64,000 nucleotides of DNA, from positions 259,501 to 323,500 of the forward strand of contig JACEEZ010025355.1 of the NCBI GenBank assembly GCA_016584305.1. Reading direction: 5' to 3'. The DNA comes from Chionoecetes opilio (Eukaryota; Arthropoda; Malacostraca; Decapoda; Majidae). Each line of letters starts with the position of its first letter. The first letter of the stretch is position 1. Positions 1-11,714 of the stretch are shown here, in pieces. The notes beneath the pieces are model-generated. The model was not told the origin of the DNA and did no database searches. It worked only from the letters and a program-made list of their open reading frames with translations. Both the position numbers and the translations under genes were made by a program.

Positions 1-99
1 GTGCATTTTATCATGGTAGAAGTTTAGAGCATCCATTAATAAACAACTGTTACCCATATTTTACTTGTTGCCCAGCAGTGTACGACAACTTTTGTCATT

Positions 100-235
100 A
101 TACGACAAGGTCAAAAGTGGTGACGTTCAGGGCGAGGAGTTGAGAGTGTAGCACTACACGGGGGTAGTGGAGGTGTGGCCACTGCAGCACCAAGTGTTCA
201 TTGGTTTCCGGACATTCCTGCGCCAGGGCAGTTGT
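100..235 (-). repeat. LINE 3' coding fragment
   Basis: The minus strand matches the end of the LINE reading frame seen at 15633-16088 (the stretch around the NVTTF motif and its upstream HS-rich part). It is a short, truncated fragment. Nothing else is recognised from 236 to 1379, apart from GC-rich sequence around 1080-1260. Confidence 0.5.
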
Positions 236-1379
236 AGTACTGGTAAACACAAGCGACTGGCTTCGTCAGCTCTTGTCACTCATGTTTTTATTATACAAAC
301 ATCGTACTTTGGCAGGCGGGGCCCTGTTTTTATTTAAAATGTTGATGGAAAAATTATCCACGGCGTTAAACATGGTTTTTATAGACTAAAATCATCTTCC
401 CTTGTGCACACAATCTATAGTCTTTCAGCATCAATGGAGAAATATTTTCACCCAAACATTTTGACGTAATATTTCTTAGAGGCTATCGGACATGCGAAGT
501 AGAGCATACTTTCAAATACTATTACTTCAAACCAATGTTCATGATATGGACATGAGTATATAAAAACCATTGGTTTTATCAGTGAAAGCCTGCTATTCAA
601 CATAAGAACACTGAAGATTACCTTATTTTGGTTAAAATAACATCAAATATGGTCGCTAGCACCCAGTTGTCTGCAAATGACCTATCTAATCAAGATTTAT
701 GGACATTTGGAACGGGATCTTAATACTCAGTGCAGTTGCCCATAGTAAGTGAACTCTATGTATTGTAATGCAGATCAAAATCAAGTTTCAAAGCAGCTTT
801 TAATATTGTTATAGGATGTTATATGAATACGTATAGAATATTATAGGGAGTGTTACGTATTCTGAATATTGAATGCACGGAGAAAAGTTATGTGAAGCAG
901 AATCAGTAAACTTTGAAAATACAATCGTGTTCCCTCATGAACCCCGAAGCCTTGACTTAGACAGGGAACACAAAAAATTCTGCAACCTTGCAACCACGAC
1001 AATAATTTTCACTGCCGCTCATCTTCACATATTTCCCGCATAAAGGAAAGACAACGGAGGACGCAGTGGACACGAGGGGAGACATAAAGAACTTGGCGGC
1101 TCCAAGGCTGGCTAAATGCAGCGCAACGATTGGCCCACGGGCGCGAGGCGAGGCGCTGATTGGCTCAAAATGTTCCTCGCTCTGCTATTGGTCAGCAGGC
1201 CCCGTGGCGAGTACGGGTCTCCATTTCTAAACGAGCTACCCATAGCCAGCCAACCGCGCCGGAACGGGGGAAGCTATATTATGACTTGCCTTCTTTACCT
1301 GCTTCTTTACATGCTCTTTCCACAGGCAAAGAGGCGAGCTCACCAATGGATAGAGGAAAGGAGTGTGCTACTGGTGACA

Positions 1380-2349
1380 CACTGCATCCTCGTACAACAT
1401 GGGCTCTTTACATGCTTCTTTACCTGTTCGTACAACACGGTGGAGGTCTGAGCAACCCACTTCATCCACAAAACACTATTCGTATTCATACAACACGATC
1501 TGGCAATACGAAAGCAAGGCAATACCCGCACTGCACAACACGGAACTTGAGTACTGAGGAAGTACTCAGTACCTCAGTACTTACCTCTTACAAGTATTTC
1601 AAATACCATAAGACATTCAAATCAAGTAATCTGTCCTCATGCTGTAATGTTTACATTCTGCCTCTGGAGGCTCCGCAGATTGGCTTCTTCTTCTTCTTCT
1701 TGTGACCTCTTTTGCTTAGGATCGCTTTGTAGGTCGTCTGTTAAGCTCGAGATTGAGCTTGACACATATCTTCCTATTCTATGCCACTCTGTAGCCCTTT
1801 CTTTCCCTGCCACCAACAGGGTAGGGGCTGCCAGCAGCGCCATCTATTGTCTGCTACCGTAGTGTTGATGTATCATTTACCACCAGGCTGTCACACACGT
1901 ATCACAAGCTCTTTTCAGTCCTGGAAATTATCACCCATGGCGAATTCATCAAAACTATTTACTAATACGTACTATCGCATTCAAGCTATAAGTTGTACGA
2001 TACGCCAAAGAACATGGAAATAGAGCAACAGAAAGGCCACCGCCTACCGAGAAAATTGGTAGATTTTACTACCGGTAGAAAATCTGTTTATTTTTATATT
2101 TTTTTCTTAGAAATTTCTTTCCAAACTTTCTCCCACCATTAGAATTAAGGTAAGGGACTAAGATGAGTGTATGTTTACTTAGTGATTATTGTAAAGGCAA
2201 TGTATGTATTGCAGTGTGTTAATATGGGGGGAAAAGTACAACATTTAGGAGGTGTCCACCATAAGTACATTATAACATGGGTTTCTATGATTTTGTACAA
2301 CACGGCGTGCTGTGTCGCCCATAAAACCGTGTTGTATGAGGATGCAGTG
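1380..2349. mobile_element. TIR element, CACTGCATCC family, copy 1
   Basis: The ends CACTGCATCCTCGTACAACA and the inverted CACTGCATCCTCATACAACA face each other, with TA on the right side. A second copy, with TA on both sides, lies at 46520-48158. The interior shares the gtactgagg-rich tract and a tract near 1860-1990 with 3815-4060 and 46850-47160. It shows no convincing protein. Confidence 0.65.
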
Positions 2350-2734
2350 TACCTAAATCCTGTTCTCTTTTTGTGGCGAGTTCGCCCTTGCTATTCTGAG
2401 CGCCTCATATATTCAGTTTTTTTCTTATTAGTATTTATTCAGTTTATTTTAGTTATTCTATATTATTTCTTCTCCCAACAGAATGAAGAGGAAAGTATAG
2501 CAATCATATACAGTAAAACCCTTATAACTCGGCACTGTATAACTCTGAATTTGATATAACTCGGCATGGCAGACAATTTTTTTTTTTTTTTTTTTTTCAT
2601 TTATTTATTTATTATTATTTTTTTATTACACCTATGCCTATAGCGCGTGTAGGCAGTGAGCTCCAGGGGTGGGATGGTAGGCCCTGAAGGCTCACTCGAG
2701 GGCTGTGATGGTTGGCTCTTGCCTGTGGTAACTA

Positions 2735-2858
2735 CAGTACCCTCCCGAGTTTCACACTATGCGAGTTTCACGATCCTCGAGTTTCGCGCCGAGTCCTAAA
2801 TTCTTACCATCCCGACTTCCGCGCATTATCTACCCGAGTTTCGCTCTGTTTCGTACAC

Positions 2859-2889
<31 letters not shown>

Positions 2890-4268
2890 GTGCCTCCTAT
2901 AGCGCCGTTTGGCAGTGACCTCCAGGGGTGGATAGGCCTTGTACTCGAGGACTGTAATGGTTGGCCCTCGCCCGTGGTGGCGCAAGCAGGATTTTTATAA
3001 GTTAATGGGCTGCATTAGTAGAAGAGAAATTGGATTAGCTTTCCATTGATATATTTCGTTTTCTGATCAATGAATTAGGATCATGCATAAATTAGCGTTA
3101 AGTAAATAAATATCATCATTAATCGGAGTATAAGCAAGCGCGACACCCACAGTACTCACTGATTGTGTAAGCGACTGGGTGAGGCTCTCTCCGCCGGCCT
3201 CCGCTCCATCACACCACAGTCACCGTTCCTCTCACGCACACAGTAGTAGCTGCAGCTCATTATTATTACTATGTTTGCAGTGCTTAAGCAGTGTATTAAA
3301 CTGCAGTGTTAATTGACTAGTCCTTAAGAATTGTAGACATGGGTAGAGTGATTAAATATACTTTTCAAGCTCGCAAGGTAGTGGTATATATCACTGGAGT
3401 AATAAGCCTGGCAGATCGCCGCCAAGCAGAGTCGTGATGTCCTTCCATTTGTGCCGCGGTATGTTATATGGATCTATATTCCCTATTTTCTTACATATTT
3501 CAATGTAACGAGGAATAGATCCAGAGTCCAACATCCGGAGGACATAGTCTGACAGATTAACACCATCGATCACTTTCCCAGCCCTCAAAAAAGAGATTAG
3601 TAAGCGTGTGTGTACCGCGTTTACAGGGGAGGTAATGCCCTTTGTTTACATCACCGCACGGCCACTGTCGTCTGTCGGCCAGCCGCCAGCCATGTGCTCG
3701 GGGCGGACCACTCGGCCACCGCTTCTCCCAGCTGTGATCCAAAAGTGTCTTTCTGTTGGTCTGTTTCCATTTTCTTTGGCGTATCGTATAACTTTTGGCT
3801 TGTATGTAATAGTATTAGTAAATAGTTTTGATGAATTCGCCATGGGTGATAATTTCCAGGACTGAAAAGAGCTTGTGATACGTGTGACAGCCTGGTGGTA
3901 AATGATACATCAACACTACCAGACGATAGATGGCGCTGTTCGCGGCAATCGCGGCAATCTGCCGCCAAAAGGGGGAATGTAAACTTTTGACTGTCTTATG
4001 GTATTTGAAATACTTGTAACAGGTAAGTACTACTGAGGTACTGAGTACTGAGGAAGTACTGCAACATTTGTCTTGGAAGATCATTAGTATTTTTCAGGGT
4101 ATTTTGGGGGGGGAAACGTGAGTCTTATAAGCCGTAAAATATGGTACTACGCCTTGCACCGGAACAAATAAGCATTTTTACAGGGTTTCCAATACCCGAG
4201 TTTCGCGATCCTCGAGCTTAGCGCTATGCCTTGGGAATAAAGCAAGCGCGAAACTCGGGAGGGTACTG
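2735..4268. mobile_element. Nested TA-flanked TIR element (CAGTACCCTCCCGAGTTTC ends)
   Basis: Inverted ends CAGTACCCTCCCGAGTTT are flanked by TA (2733-2734, 4269-4270), and the insertion sits in the SINE body of the surrounding element. The interior carries a poly-T tract, a SINE fragment (2895-2995) and a segment shared with the CACTGCATCC family (3770-4060). A fragment of the same end type is seen at 19360-19440. Confidence 0.7.
3391..3588 (-). pseudogene. Short protein fragment of unknown family
   Basis: The minus strand has a 65-codon open stretch with protein-like composition: LSDYVLRMLDSGSIPRYIEI, then NIDPYNIPRHKW, ending at a stop. The DPY-x-IP-x-x-x-W core recalls N-terminal parts of multi-copy, transposon-associated proteins in arthropods, but no family can be fixed. 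It lies inside the nested element 2735-4268, so it is probably a captured or relic fragment. Confidence 0.3.
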
Positions 4269-4497
4269 TAGAGTCTTCGAGAACGCCACCCGGTGACGCT
4301 AACCACTCTGCTACCGCCTCACCCAAACTGCATCTCTTGGTTTTCACTCGGCATATCATGCCCTCACAACCTCTTCTGTGAACATGTAAACAGAAAGTCT
4401 GCAAAAAATAATGTATCTCGGCATATTGACGTTATAACTGCATCTCTTTGCTTACACTCGGCATATCTTCAGCCGCATAAAGTCGTATTTTTGTCCT

Positions 4498-4578
4498 TTT
4501 GATCTTTTCCTGCAGGCTCAGGCTCTTCAATTTCATTCCCTTCCTGCTGGAGACACCCTTGCGTGATGGAGCTGACAT
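4498..4578 (-). pseudogene. Antisense partial pogo-type HTH segment
   Basis: The minus strand reads the same start as the intact segment at 7623-7791 (MSAPSRKGVSSRKGMKLKSL) but diverges after QEK. It forms the left arm of an inverted repeat whose right arm was pushed away by the insert 4974-7596. Confidence 0.65.
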
Positions 4579-4973
4579 CTTGAAATACAGTACTGTATGA
4601 TGTAATCCCAAAACACGTAAAATAGGTGGCAAAGTAAAGCAAAGGTCGGGAACGAGCGTGTAGGCTGTCAGCTGAGCCGTGTTTATGTCGTCCAAGCACC
4701 GTCTTGGATACGAATTCCGTTTTTTGTCGAAATTGAAAAAGGATTGGTTTCTGCTTCAAAAACACAACAAGCTTGGTAGGAGCCGAAATAATAATCAATG
4801 CAAAACATTGCAAACAATATCACAAAGTAGTATAACACACATTTCAGCAAGTGTTATTGGATTGGGATTCGTAATCCAAGACGGTGCTTGGACGACAAAA
4901 ACACAGCGCAGCGTACGCACTGTTTCCCGACCTTTGCTTTAATTTGCCACCTATTTTACGTGTTTTGGGATTA

Positions 4974-7596
4974 CCGTATTTGCCGGCGCATAAGACGCAC
5001 CCCTATTTTACAAAGAGGTTTTTAGAAAAAATAAAATATTGGTGTTTTTGAGGGGGCAAAAAAAAATCGTAAATTTATCAAAAGTTAGTAAAAAAACAAA
5101 AAGATTTGTAAGGGAAAGCAAATGATTATGAGCATGTACCTCCATACAATATTCACAGTGCAGTGAATGCGAATGAAAAAATATACTAGTTAAAAATGTA
5201 AAGGGAATGACAGGGCCGGTAATCAAAATCGGTCATAATATATTGCAGGATGCCCCCACGAATTGATATTCTAATATTTTGCTACTTGTGACATATAGCT
5301 TAGATTTAATGTAGTAGGTATGCCTTTGTTGCTTTTCTGCAATGTGTTTAGACTTTGTGGAATATTTGAAGTATAGATTTTGGTATTATTTTGGTAGTGG
5401 GCTTTCAAAAGTCCTAGAACTCTTACCTACATCATCGTGTAGCTTTCTTAATTCTGAGTATTTTGAGCCCCATTTCCTATGACGCAATTGAATAATAATG
5501 GCATTACACGTAGTACCGAAAATCTACAGTTATTTCAGCCAGAAAGTTAAGTTTGGTTAAATCAGATTAGGTTAGGTTAGAGGTGGGGTTTGGTTTAGTA
5601 ACAGATGATATAGAGAAAAAACTAATATTACCAATAATATGGCAGTGTGAAACGTAGCAATGTTTGCGGGGCGGACCTGGAGGGGCAAGTTGCCCCCCTC
5701 TCCGCACATACATGTAAACAAACATTGATGTCCGACAAAAACGAGAGCCAGATTAATTCAAAACACATCAAAACTATTCAGGAGGACTAAGTTTCGGCCT
5801 CGAAGTCGGTGGTTGCCCAATAACAAATATTTACGAAGATATTTAGGTAACACTGTCTGTAAGGTAGCCATCTCTACCTTGTTGTTATTGTTGTAATTGT
5901 TGAATGGCACCGTTGTCGGGATCGACGATATTTGCCCTGGTTTACACCTATGAATCTATCACAGTTGCGAGGGTTGATAAGTCTTCTTCAGGAAGGTACA
6001 GGTGAAGGCTGGTTCACACTCTGAAATCACGGCAGCGTTCCGTCAGACGTGCCTTGTATTCACACTATTTGCCACGGTTCCGTCATTTTCGGCAATTCCT
6101 GCTCACCCTCTAAGCAGACATGGTGCCTCAGAGGCTATGGTTGAAGAAATTTGCATTAATAGCACTTCTGGTGGATGAAGAAGAGGAGTTGAACTCTAAG
6201 AGACACTGTTTTGGGTACGGTACATAAAGCCTTGAGAAAACGATAATTATCAGCACGGCACAGTCTCATTACGTTAAAATATTCTTCCCCAGAAACCGTT
6301 ACGTGACAGGACGGTGGTGTATTGGAGCCGTAACAGCAGCGCACCGTTTAGTGTAACACGTCTATTTGTTTGAATGTAAGAAATTCTAACGGATGTGATG
6401 AGACGGTGCCGTGTCACCATGATGGTATGGTACGTGTGATTCAGCCTTGAGGCGGACGGTGTGGCGCCGTGATGGGTCTTGGTCTTGGTGCACCGTGTGG
6501 AAGACTTTTGTCCCGTCTACAGGTACCGTTGCAGCCTTTTTACTAGCACTCTTTCATACAGTTTCCTTATCCATAGAGGTACAGGGGTGAGGATTGAGGG
6601 GTCGAGGTGGTACAAAGGCCTATGCTGTCTCCTATCCCACCTTGCTTACCACTGTAGCGGCGCTAACACAAACTCACACACACACCTGCATCGGCTTAGG
6701 CCACCCCCCCTGTCTGGAAACAGGATTAGTGGGTGACCTGATGCTGACCTGACTTGTCCTCGCCGACACAACTGCAACACCCGCCAGGAAATTCAGTCAG
6801 CCACAGGACACACATAGACACACACGCCGCGCACCTCTTATCCCCACGTTGTACAATGACTCGCTGTCAAATAAACTACAAAGCCACGACGCCCTTTCTC
6901 CATCCTTGTGTGTATAGACAGACTCCCCAAGATACTACACCTTCCTCTCACCGTTCACACTAAAAAAAAAATTTTACACGCTCTTTGATTCACTATTCCA
7001 TTTATCAGCAATACTCAGTCCAGCGAAAATTCCATCACCATTTTCTGCCTCCCTTCTATCATCTCCTTCCAACTGTTGTGTCAACTTGTGTGGCCCGAGT
7101 TGAATGCGGGTTAAGGCTACATCTAATATGCGGGATGTTTGTCTTTTCCATGGGTGCGGGGAGGAGTCTGAGTGGTAATGACCCATGGTGGGTGCGCGGA
7201 GGGCGTCGCCGAGTGAAGTATCCCTGGTGAAGCGGCAGACCTGAGATATCAGACGTATTACAATGGAGAGCAGCAGCGGGGTGTGGATGATGTTTACATC
7301 TGACACAGCCATCTTGGCAGCAACAATTGCTATCTTGTTGCCCCAGCTCTTGTTTTCTCTTAAACTCCAACCTTTTCTTAGTATTATGCATTACTGTTGA
7401 TAACACAGTTACAAATTTGTGCTCAGTGGACTACTGCTCAACACAGATCACTCCAAACCCCTTAGTAATACACCACCGGCTGTTCTGCATACTATGCCCG
7501 ACCTCTCATGCACTAATATGGCCGCATTAGACGCAGGGTAAACTTTGCATTCCTTTTTAAGGGAAAAAACTGCGTCTTATGCGCCGGCAAATACGG
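4974..7596. mobile_element. TA-flanked TIR element, CCGTATTTGCCGGCG family, copy A
   Basis: Perfectly facing ends CCGTATTTGCCGGCGCATAA are flanked by TA at 4972-4973 and 7597-7598. The insertion splits GGATTACATCAT of the surrounding element, which is intact in its sister copies near 29160 and 34060. The interior includes a LINE tail (7059-7312, minus) but no intact transposase. Sister copies are at 22723-24715 (inverted, truncated) and 39895-43988. Confidence 0.8.
7059..7312 (-). pseudogene. LINE ORF2 C-terminal fragment inside a DNA element
   Basis: The minus strand reads LISQVCRFTRDTSLGDALRA, then a PTMGHY...SS.PWK segment and LTRIQLGPHKLTQQL. This matches the better-preserved copy at 15633-16088. 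It is a fixed part of the CCGTATTTGCCGGCG element; the same piece is present in copies B (23008-23250, plus) and C (43440-43702, minus). Confidence 0.6.
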
Positions 7597-7622
7597 TACA
7601 TCATACAGTACTGTATATCAAG

Positions 7623-7791
7623 ATGTCAGCTCCATCACGCAAGGGTGTCTCCAGCAGGAAGGGAATGAAATTGAAGAGCCTGAGCCTGCAGGAAAAGGTG
7701 AAAGTGCTGGCAAGGATGGATGCAGGTGCGTCCATGCGTGCTATTTGTGCTGAGTTTGATATCAAATCCAGCACATTCTACCCGTTCACTG
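7623..7791 (+). pseudogene. Pogo/CENP-B-type HTH N-terminal exon, copy 1
   Basis: ATG opens a 56-codon segment: MSAPSRKGVSSRKGMKLKSL, then LQEKVKVLARMDAGASMRAI and AEFDIKSSTFY, ending at a consensus donor (ACTG|GTAAGT). The pattern (LSLxEKVxVLxxxDxGxSxRxIxxEFxIxxST) is the pipsqueak/CENP-B N-terminal HTH of Tigger-type transposases. No downstream DDE domain follows; a T tract comes instead. The same exon is intact at 29186-29354 and 34087-34255. Confidence 0.7.
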
Positions 7792-7829
7792 GTAAGTGTA
7801 GGTTTTATGCTTTTACAGTACTGTATTTA

Positions 7830-7860
<31 letters not shown>

Positions 7861-9412
7861 CTCCCCATATCAGAGGAGGACATTGCATAACTCGGCACAT
7901 TGAATAACTCGGCAAGGGCCAGAGCCCCTATCGCACCGAGTTATAAGGCTTTTACTGTAATCAAATTGAATTAGAATTTTCGTAATGCAAGAAATAGATT
8001 CAACACCAAAGAAAAACAATAATATTGAAGACCCCAAATAAGAAACTTTAGATGACAAATTTTTTCGAACTAAACCTTATTCGATATCATTACATTGGAA
8101 TAAAAGATTATTGGAAGTTAACTTGTCTGCTAAGGATTATTGAAGTTAGCTTCCAACTTCCAATAACAGATGTTACCTTTGATAAACATCTACAATCAGA
8201 GTATTGTTTCAGTGCCCAACATTGGCCTGGATATGCAGGAGTGTGAAAGGCACTATATGGGACAGAGTGAGATGGCGCAGTGTGGTGTACAGGGGGTGAC
8301 GCAGGGCTGAGTTGTGACACCTTAGGCAGTATGAAAGTGGTGGGGTAAACCACTGGGAATGGGGCCGGGTTATGGAGCAGCCCTGGGCAAGCTGGCCTGG
8401 CTGGCCCTGGTGCATATTTAGGGGATACACTAATAAATGGCCAATTTAAAATAAATTGAAACATGTTTATACATTAAGGTAGAACATTAACATTTCTTTG
8501 AATTCACAACAGGTTCTCTATGTTATTAAGTAAAATAACATTGCTTGCTTTACAAATATATTTTGGCAGGGTATCATTTTGCTCTCCATTATCATCACCT
8601 ATAAAAACCTTTTCTTGTAGTTTACAAGTGAGAAAGAATCATAGTTTGTAAATTGCAGTTGAAGGCCACCGTGGACATTGCATGAAATGTGGCAAGCAAC
8701 TAAATTAACAACCATCATAATTCACTGGTTAACAACAAATTTATTGTCTAAATTTTTTTTAGCTGATTTAGGACAATTTTGATGTACTGAATCCAAAAAT
8801 CACATTGATTTGGTCAATCAGGTCAACTTTTTGATCTATCGCCACATGATGTTATTTTACGTTCTTGTTTACATGTACGGGTATTTTCTATATATATATG
8901 AAATCGTCCTCCGTATACAACACCGTACTTGCAGTAGCTAATTCCACTAATCCAATAATTCCACCAATTCAGATAGTTCCAAGGGTGTGGTCCTAAACAA
9001 TGTCACCAACTAGGAATTCTTTGGAATCACGATCCCTGGATTTTACACTCCTCTGTTGTTCTTCCTCTTCTTCTCTTCAACTTTTACTTCTTTACTTGAA
9101 CACTTTTTATTAAACCCACTGCAGTACTGCATCCCCCTTTGGGATACCTTGTGTGGTGTTGTGTGATATCTGCTATCGTCTTTCCGATAGGCAGACTCCC
9201 TTTTCTTGATTCATCGTGCCTAGGATACTGCAGTAGCATAGAGGCTGCTACAGATCCTCGGTATACCCCCTACCCAAGCACTGATTAATTTCTTCCTACT
9301 GCTTGAATTATGATGCAAAATTCTTTCTTATTTCTTTAAATAAACGAATTCTGAAGTGTTTACATGCGCCAATTCTTGACTAACTGGTATTTTTCTTTTG
9401 CAGGTGAATGAA

Positions 9413-11714
9413 ATGGATTCGGCCAGATGATCTTGCAAAAATAAGCCCGATGTATTCTGCTACATCTGCGGCGAATACACCGTTGTTCCTAACAGGAATC
9501 CAGCAGTGGTGAGCGCCGTTAATCAAAAAGTTAACTTCGTTAACCATTAATCCGTTAACCAAAAAATTAACTTCGAAAACCGTTAATCAGTTAATTCTTT
9601 AAAAATGTAACGGAAGTTATCGATAAACCGTTAACGTTAATTTTTATTATAGAAAAGAGAAAAAAATCAGTTTTTGCTCTAAAACCACCTAAAAACACTT
9701 TTGAAAAGTGCCAAAACTATAAAATCAACCTTTATGGTTTTTTTTAAGGGCTTTAGAACCCAAAAACTATATTTTAGTTTTGCTTTAGAGTTTAAAAAAA
9801 AGAAAAAAAAAAAAAAAAGGGCAGATTATAGTTTTAACTTTAAAAAAAAAACTAAAAAAGGCTGATTTCATAGTTTTGGCCGTTTTAGGTTTTTAAAGGC
9901 TTTTAGAGCCAGAAAAGTGTGAAAAAAAAACTGAAATGAAACACAATATTAGTATAAAACTAAAAAAAATTGGGTTAGGGGACTTGAGTTAACGGAAGTT
10001 AAATGTAACAGAAGTTAATTAGTCCGATAATGATTTCCAAAGTTAACTTAAAAGTTAAATCGTTAACGAAAATGTTAACTTCGTTAATTAACGATTAACG
10101 GATTAACGGTTTGGTGCCCACCTTTGGAATCCAGTCACAAGTTTCATAAAGCGTGCTTACCATACTTATTTTGGTATGAAACTTGGTGACCAGGATAAAG
10201 CTTGGGCGCCACACATGGTATGCAAGACATGCACCGAGTATCTGCGTCGTTGGACCAAGGGCAAGAAGAGTTGTCTGAAGTTTGGAATTCCCATGGTTTG
10301 GAGGGAGCCGACAAACCATGGCACTGACTGCTACTTCTGCACTATTGATTTGACTGGGATCAACAGAAAGAACCGGAGCAGCCTCAAGTATCCTAATCTT
10401 GAATCAACACGTCGTCCTGTAGCTCATTGTGATGAAATTCCAGTACGTACCTGTCTTTGGAGAACTTCCTGACATTAGTGACGAAGATTCCTCCAGTGTT
10501 GAAGAAAATGAAGAAGAAGTGGTTCATGATGATGATGCTCCACATCCTTTTTCCCAAAAGGAGCTAAATGATCTAGTTCGCGATCTCAGCTTGTCAAAGT
10601 CCTCTGCCGAACTGTTGGCATCCAGATTGAAGGAAAAAAACCTACTCTCTGACAGTGCTCGCATCACCTTCTACCGCAACAGACATCAAGAGTACCTCCA
10701 TTTTTTCTCTGAAAAGAAGGACTTGGTGTACTGTACAGATATTGCGCAGCTTCTGCACAAGCTTGGAGTGCCACAGTACCAACCCGAAGATTGGAGACTG
10801 TTCATTGACAGCTGCAAGCGATCGCTGAAATGTGTTCTGCTGCACAACGGCAACCAGTTTGCCTCTGTACCCCTCGCTCATTCGACTACACTGAAGGAGA
10901 AGTATGAAGCGGTGAAGTACGTGCTGGAGAAAATTCGTTATGATCAGCATGAGTGGTTGATTTGTGTTGACCTGAAGATGGTAAACTTTTTGTTGGGACA
11001 ACAGTCCGGGTTCACCAAGTACCCGTGCTTTCTGTGCATGTGGGATAGTAGGGACCGAGCTCAGCATTACACGAAGAAGGACTGGCCTGTACGGAAGGAA
11101 TTGGTGCCTTGCAGAGCAAGGAACGTCATAAACAACCCTCTGGTGGACAGAGACAGGATACTTTTCCCACCGCTGCACATCAAGCTCGGCTTGATCAAAC
11201 AGTTCACCAAAGCTCTGGACAAGGATGGTGGCTGCTTCACTTACTTGTGCCACGCTTTTCCAGGATTGACCATGGAGAAGTTGAAAGCTGGCATCTTTGA
11301 CGGTCCTCAACTCCGTCAGCTCATCAGAGATCCAGAGAAAACTCAATGAACAAAGTGGAACTGGAAGCGTGGAAGGCTTTTGTTCTGGTCGTGAAGAACT
11401 TTCTTGGCAACAACAAGGCCAGGAACTACGCAGAACTTGTCACCAATATGCTGACTGCTTTCAGAAACCTCGGATGCAACATGAGCATCAAAATGCATTA
11501 CTTATTCTCACATATGGATCGGTTTCCTGAGAATCTGGGATCAATGATCGACGAGCAAGGGGAGAGATTCCATCAGGACATGAAAGTGATGGAGACCAGG
11601 TATCAGGGACGCTGGGATGCAGTCATGATGGCTGATTACTGTTGGACTCTGAAGAGAGACATCCCTGCCGCTGAGCATTCTAGGAGTTCGAAGAAACGGA
11701 AGTTCAAGCCCTGA
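9413..11714 (+). pseudogene. Broken transposase-like gene of the Chapaev/CMC-like element
   Basis: The reading starts at an ATG just after a good acceptor (TTTTTCTTTTGCAG, ending 9403), so it may be a downstream exon. The N-terminal part has CYICGEY and CKTC, then CYFC, a Cys-rich zinc-binding module. A central acidic stretch (DEDSSSVEENEEE) is followed by a transposase-like body with QQSGFTKYPCFLCMWDSR and LFPPLHIKLGL, ending in a basic tail (KKRKFKP) at 11714. The damage is an in-frame TGA at 9428-9430, a 623-bp MITE plus 8-bp duplication inside the Cys-rich part, a one-base shift near 10443 and another near 11343. The body resembles proteins present in many copies in arthropod genomes. The family name comes mainly from the element ends, not from a recognised catalytic triad. 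Confidence 0.7.
9504..10126. mobile_element. hAT-like MITE nested in the transposase gene
   Basis: The 623-bp insert is bounded by a perfect 8-bp target duplication GAATCCAG (9496-9503 and 10127-10134). Its ends are CAGTGGTGAGCGCC and CAAAGGTGGGCACC (inverted), typical of hAT. The sub-terminal parts are dense in GTTAA/TTAAC words on both strands. It has no coding capacity. Removing it and one target copy rejoins the two sides of the host reading frame without a shift. Confidence 0.9.

Larger units (their letters stand above)
2511..7957. mobile_element. Tigger/pogo-like TIR element with two nested elements, copy 1
   Basis: The ends CAGTAAAACCCTTATAACTC and CAGTAAAAGCCTTATAACTC (inverted) are flanked by TA at 2509-2510 and 7958-7959. 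The interior holds a tRNA-derived SINE, inverted-repeat arms with a pogo-type HTH coding segment, and two nested elements (2735-4268 and 4974-7596). Sister copies are at 26676-29510, 32607-34412 and (short) 45728-46418. Confidence 0.75.

Noticed and set aside
8108..8464. Open frame of 118 codons (and its twin at 17092-17355), Pro-rich
   Set aside because: Kept in both duplication copies only because the duplication is recent; no domain, and it lies in the presumed 3' region.
10642..11346. 234-codon open frame on the minus strand
   Set aside because: Shadow of the transposase-like gene on the plus strand; its composition shows no domain.
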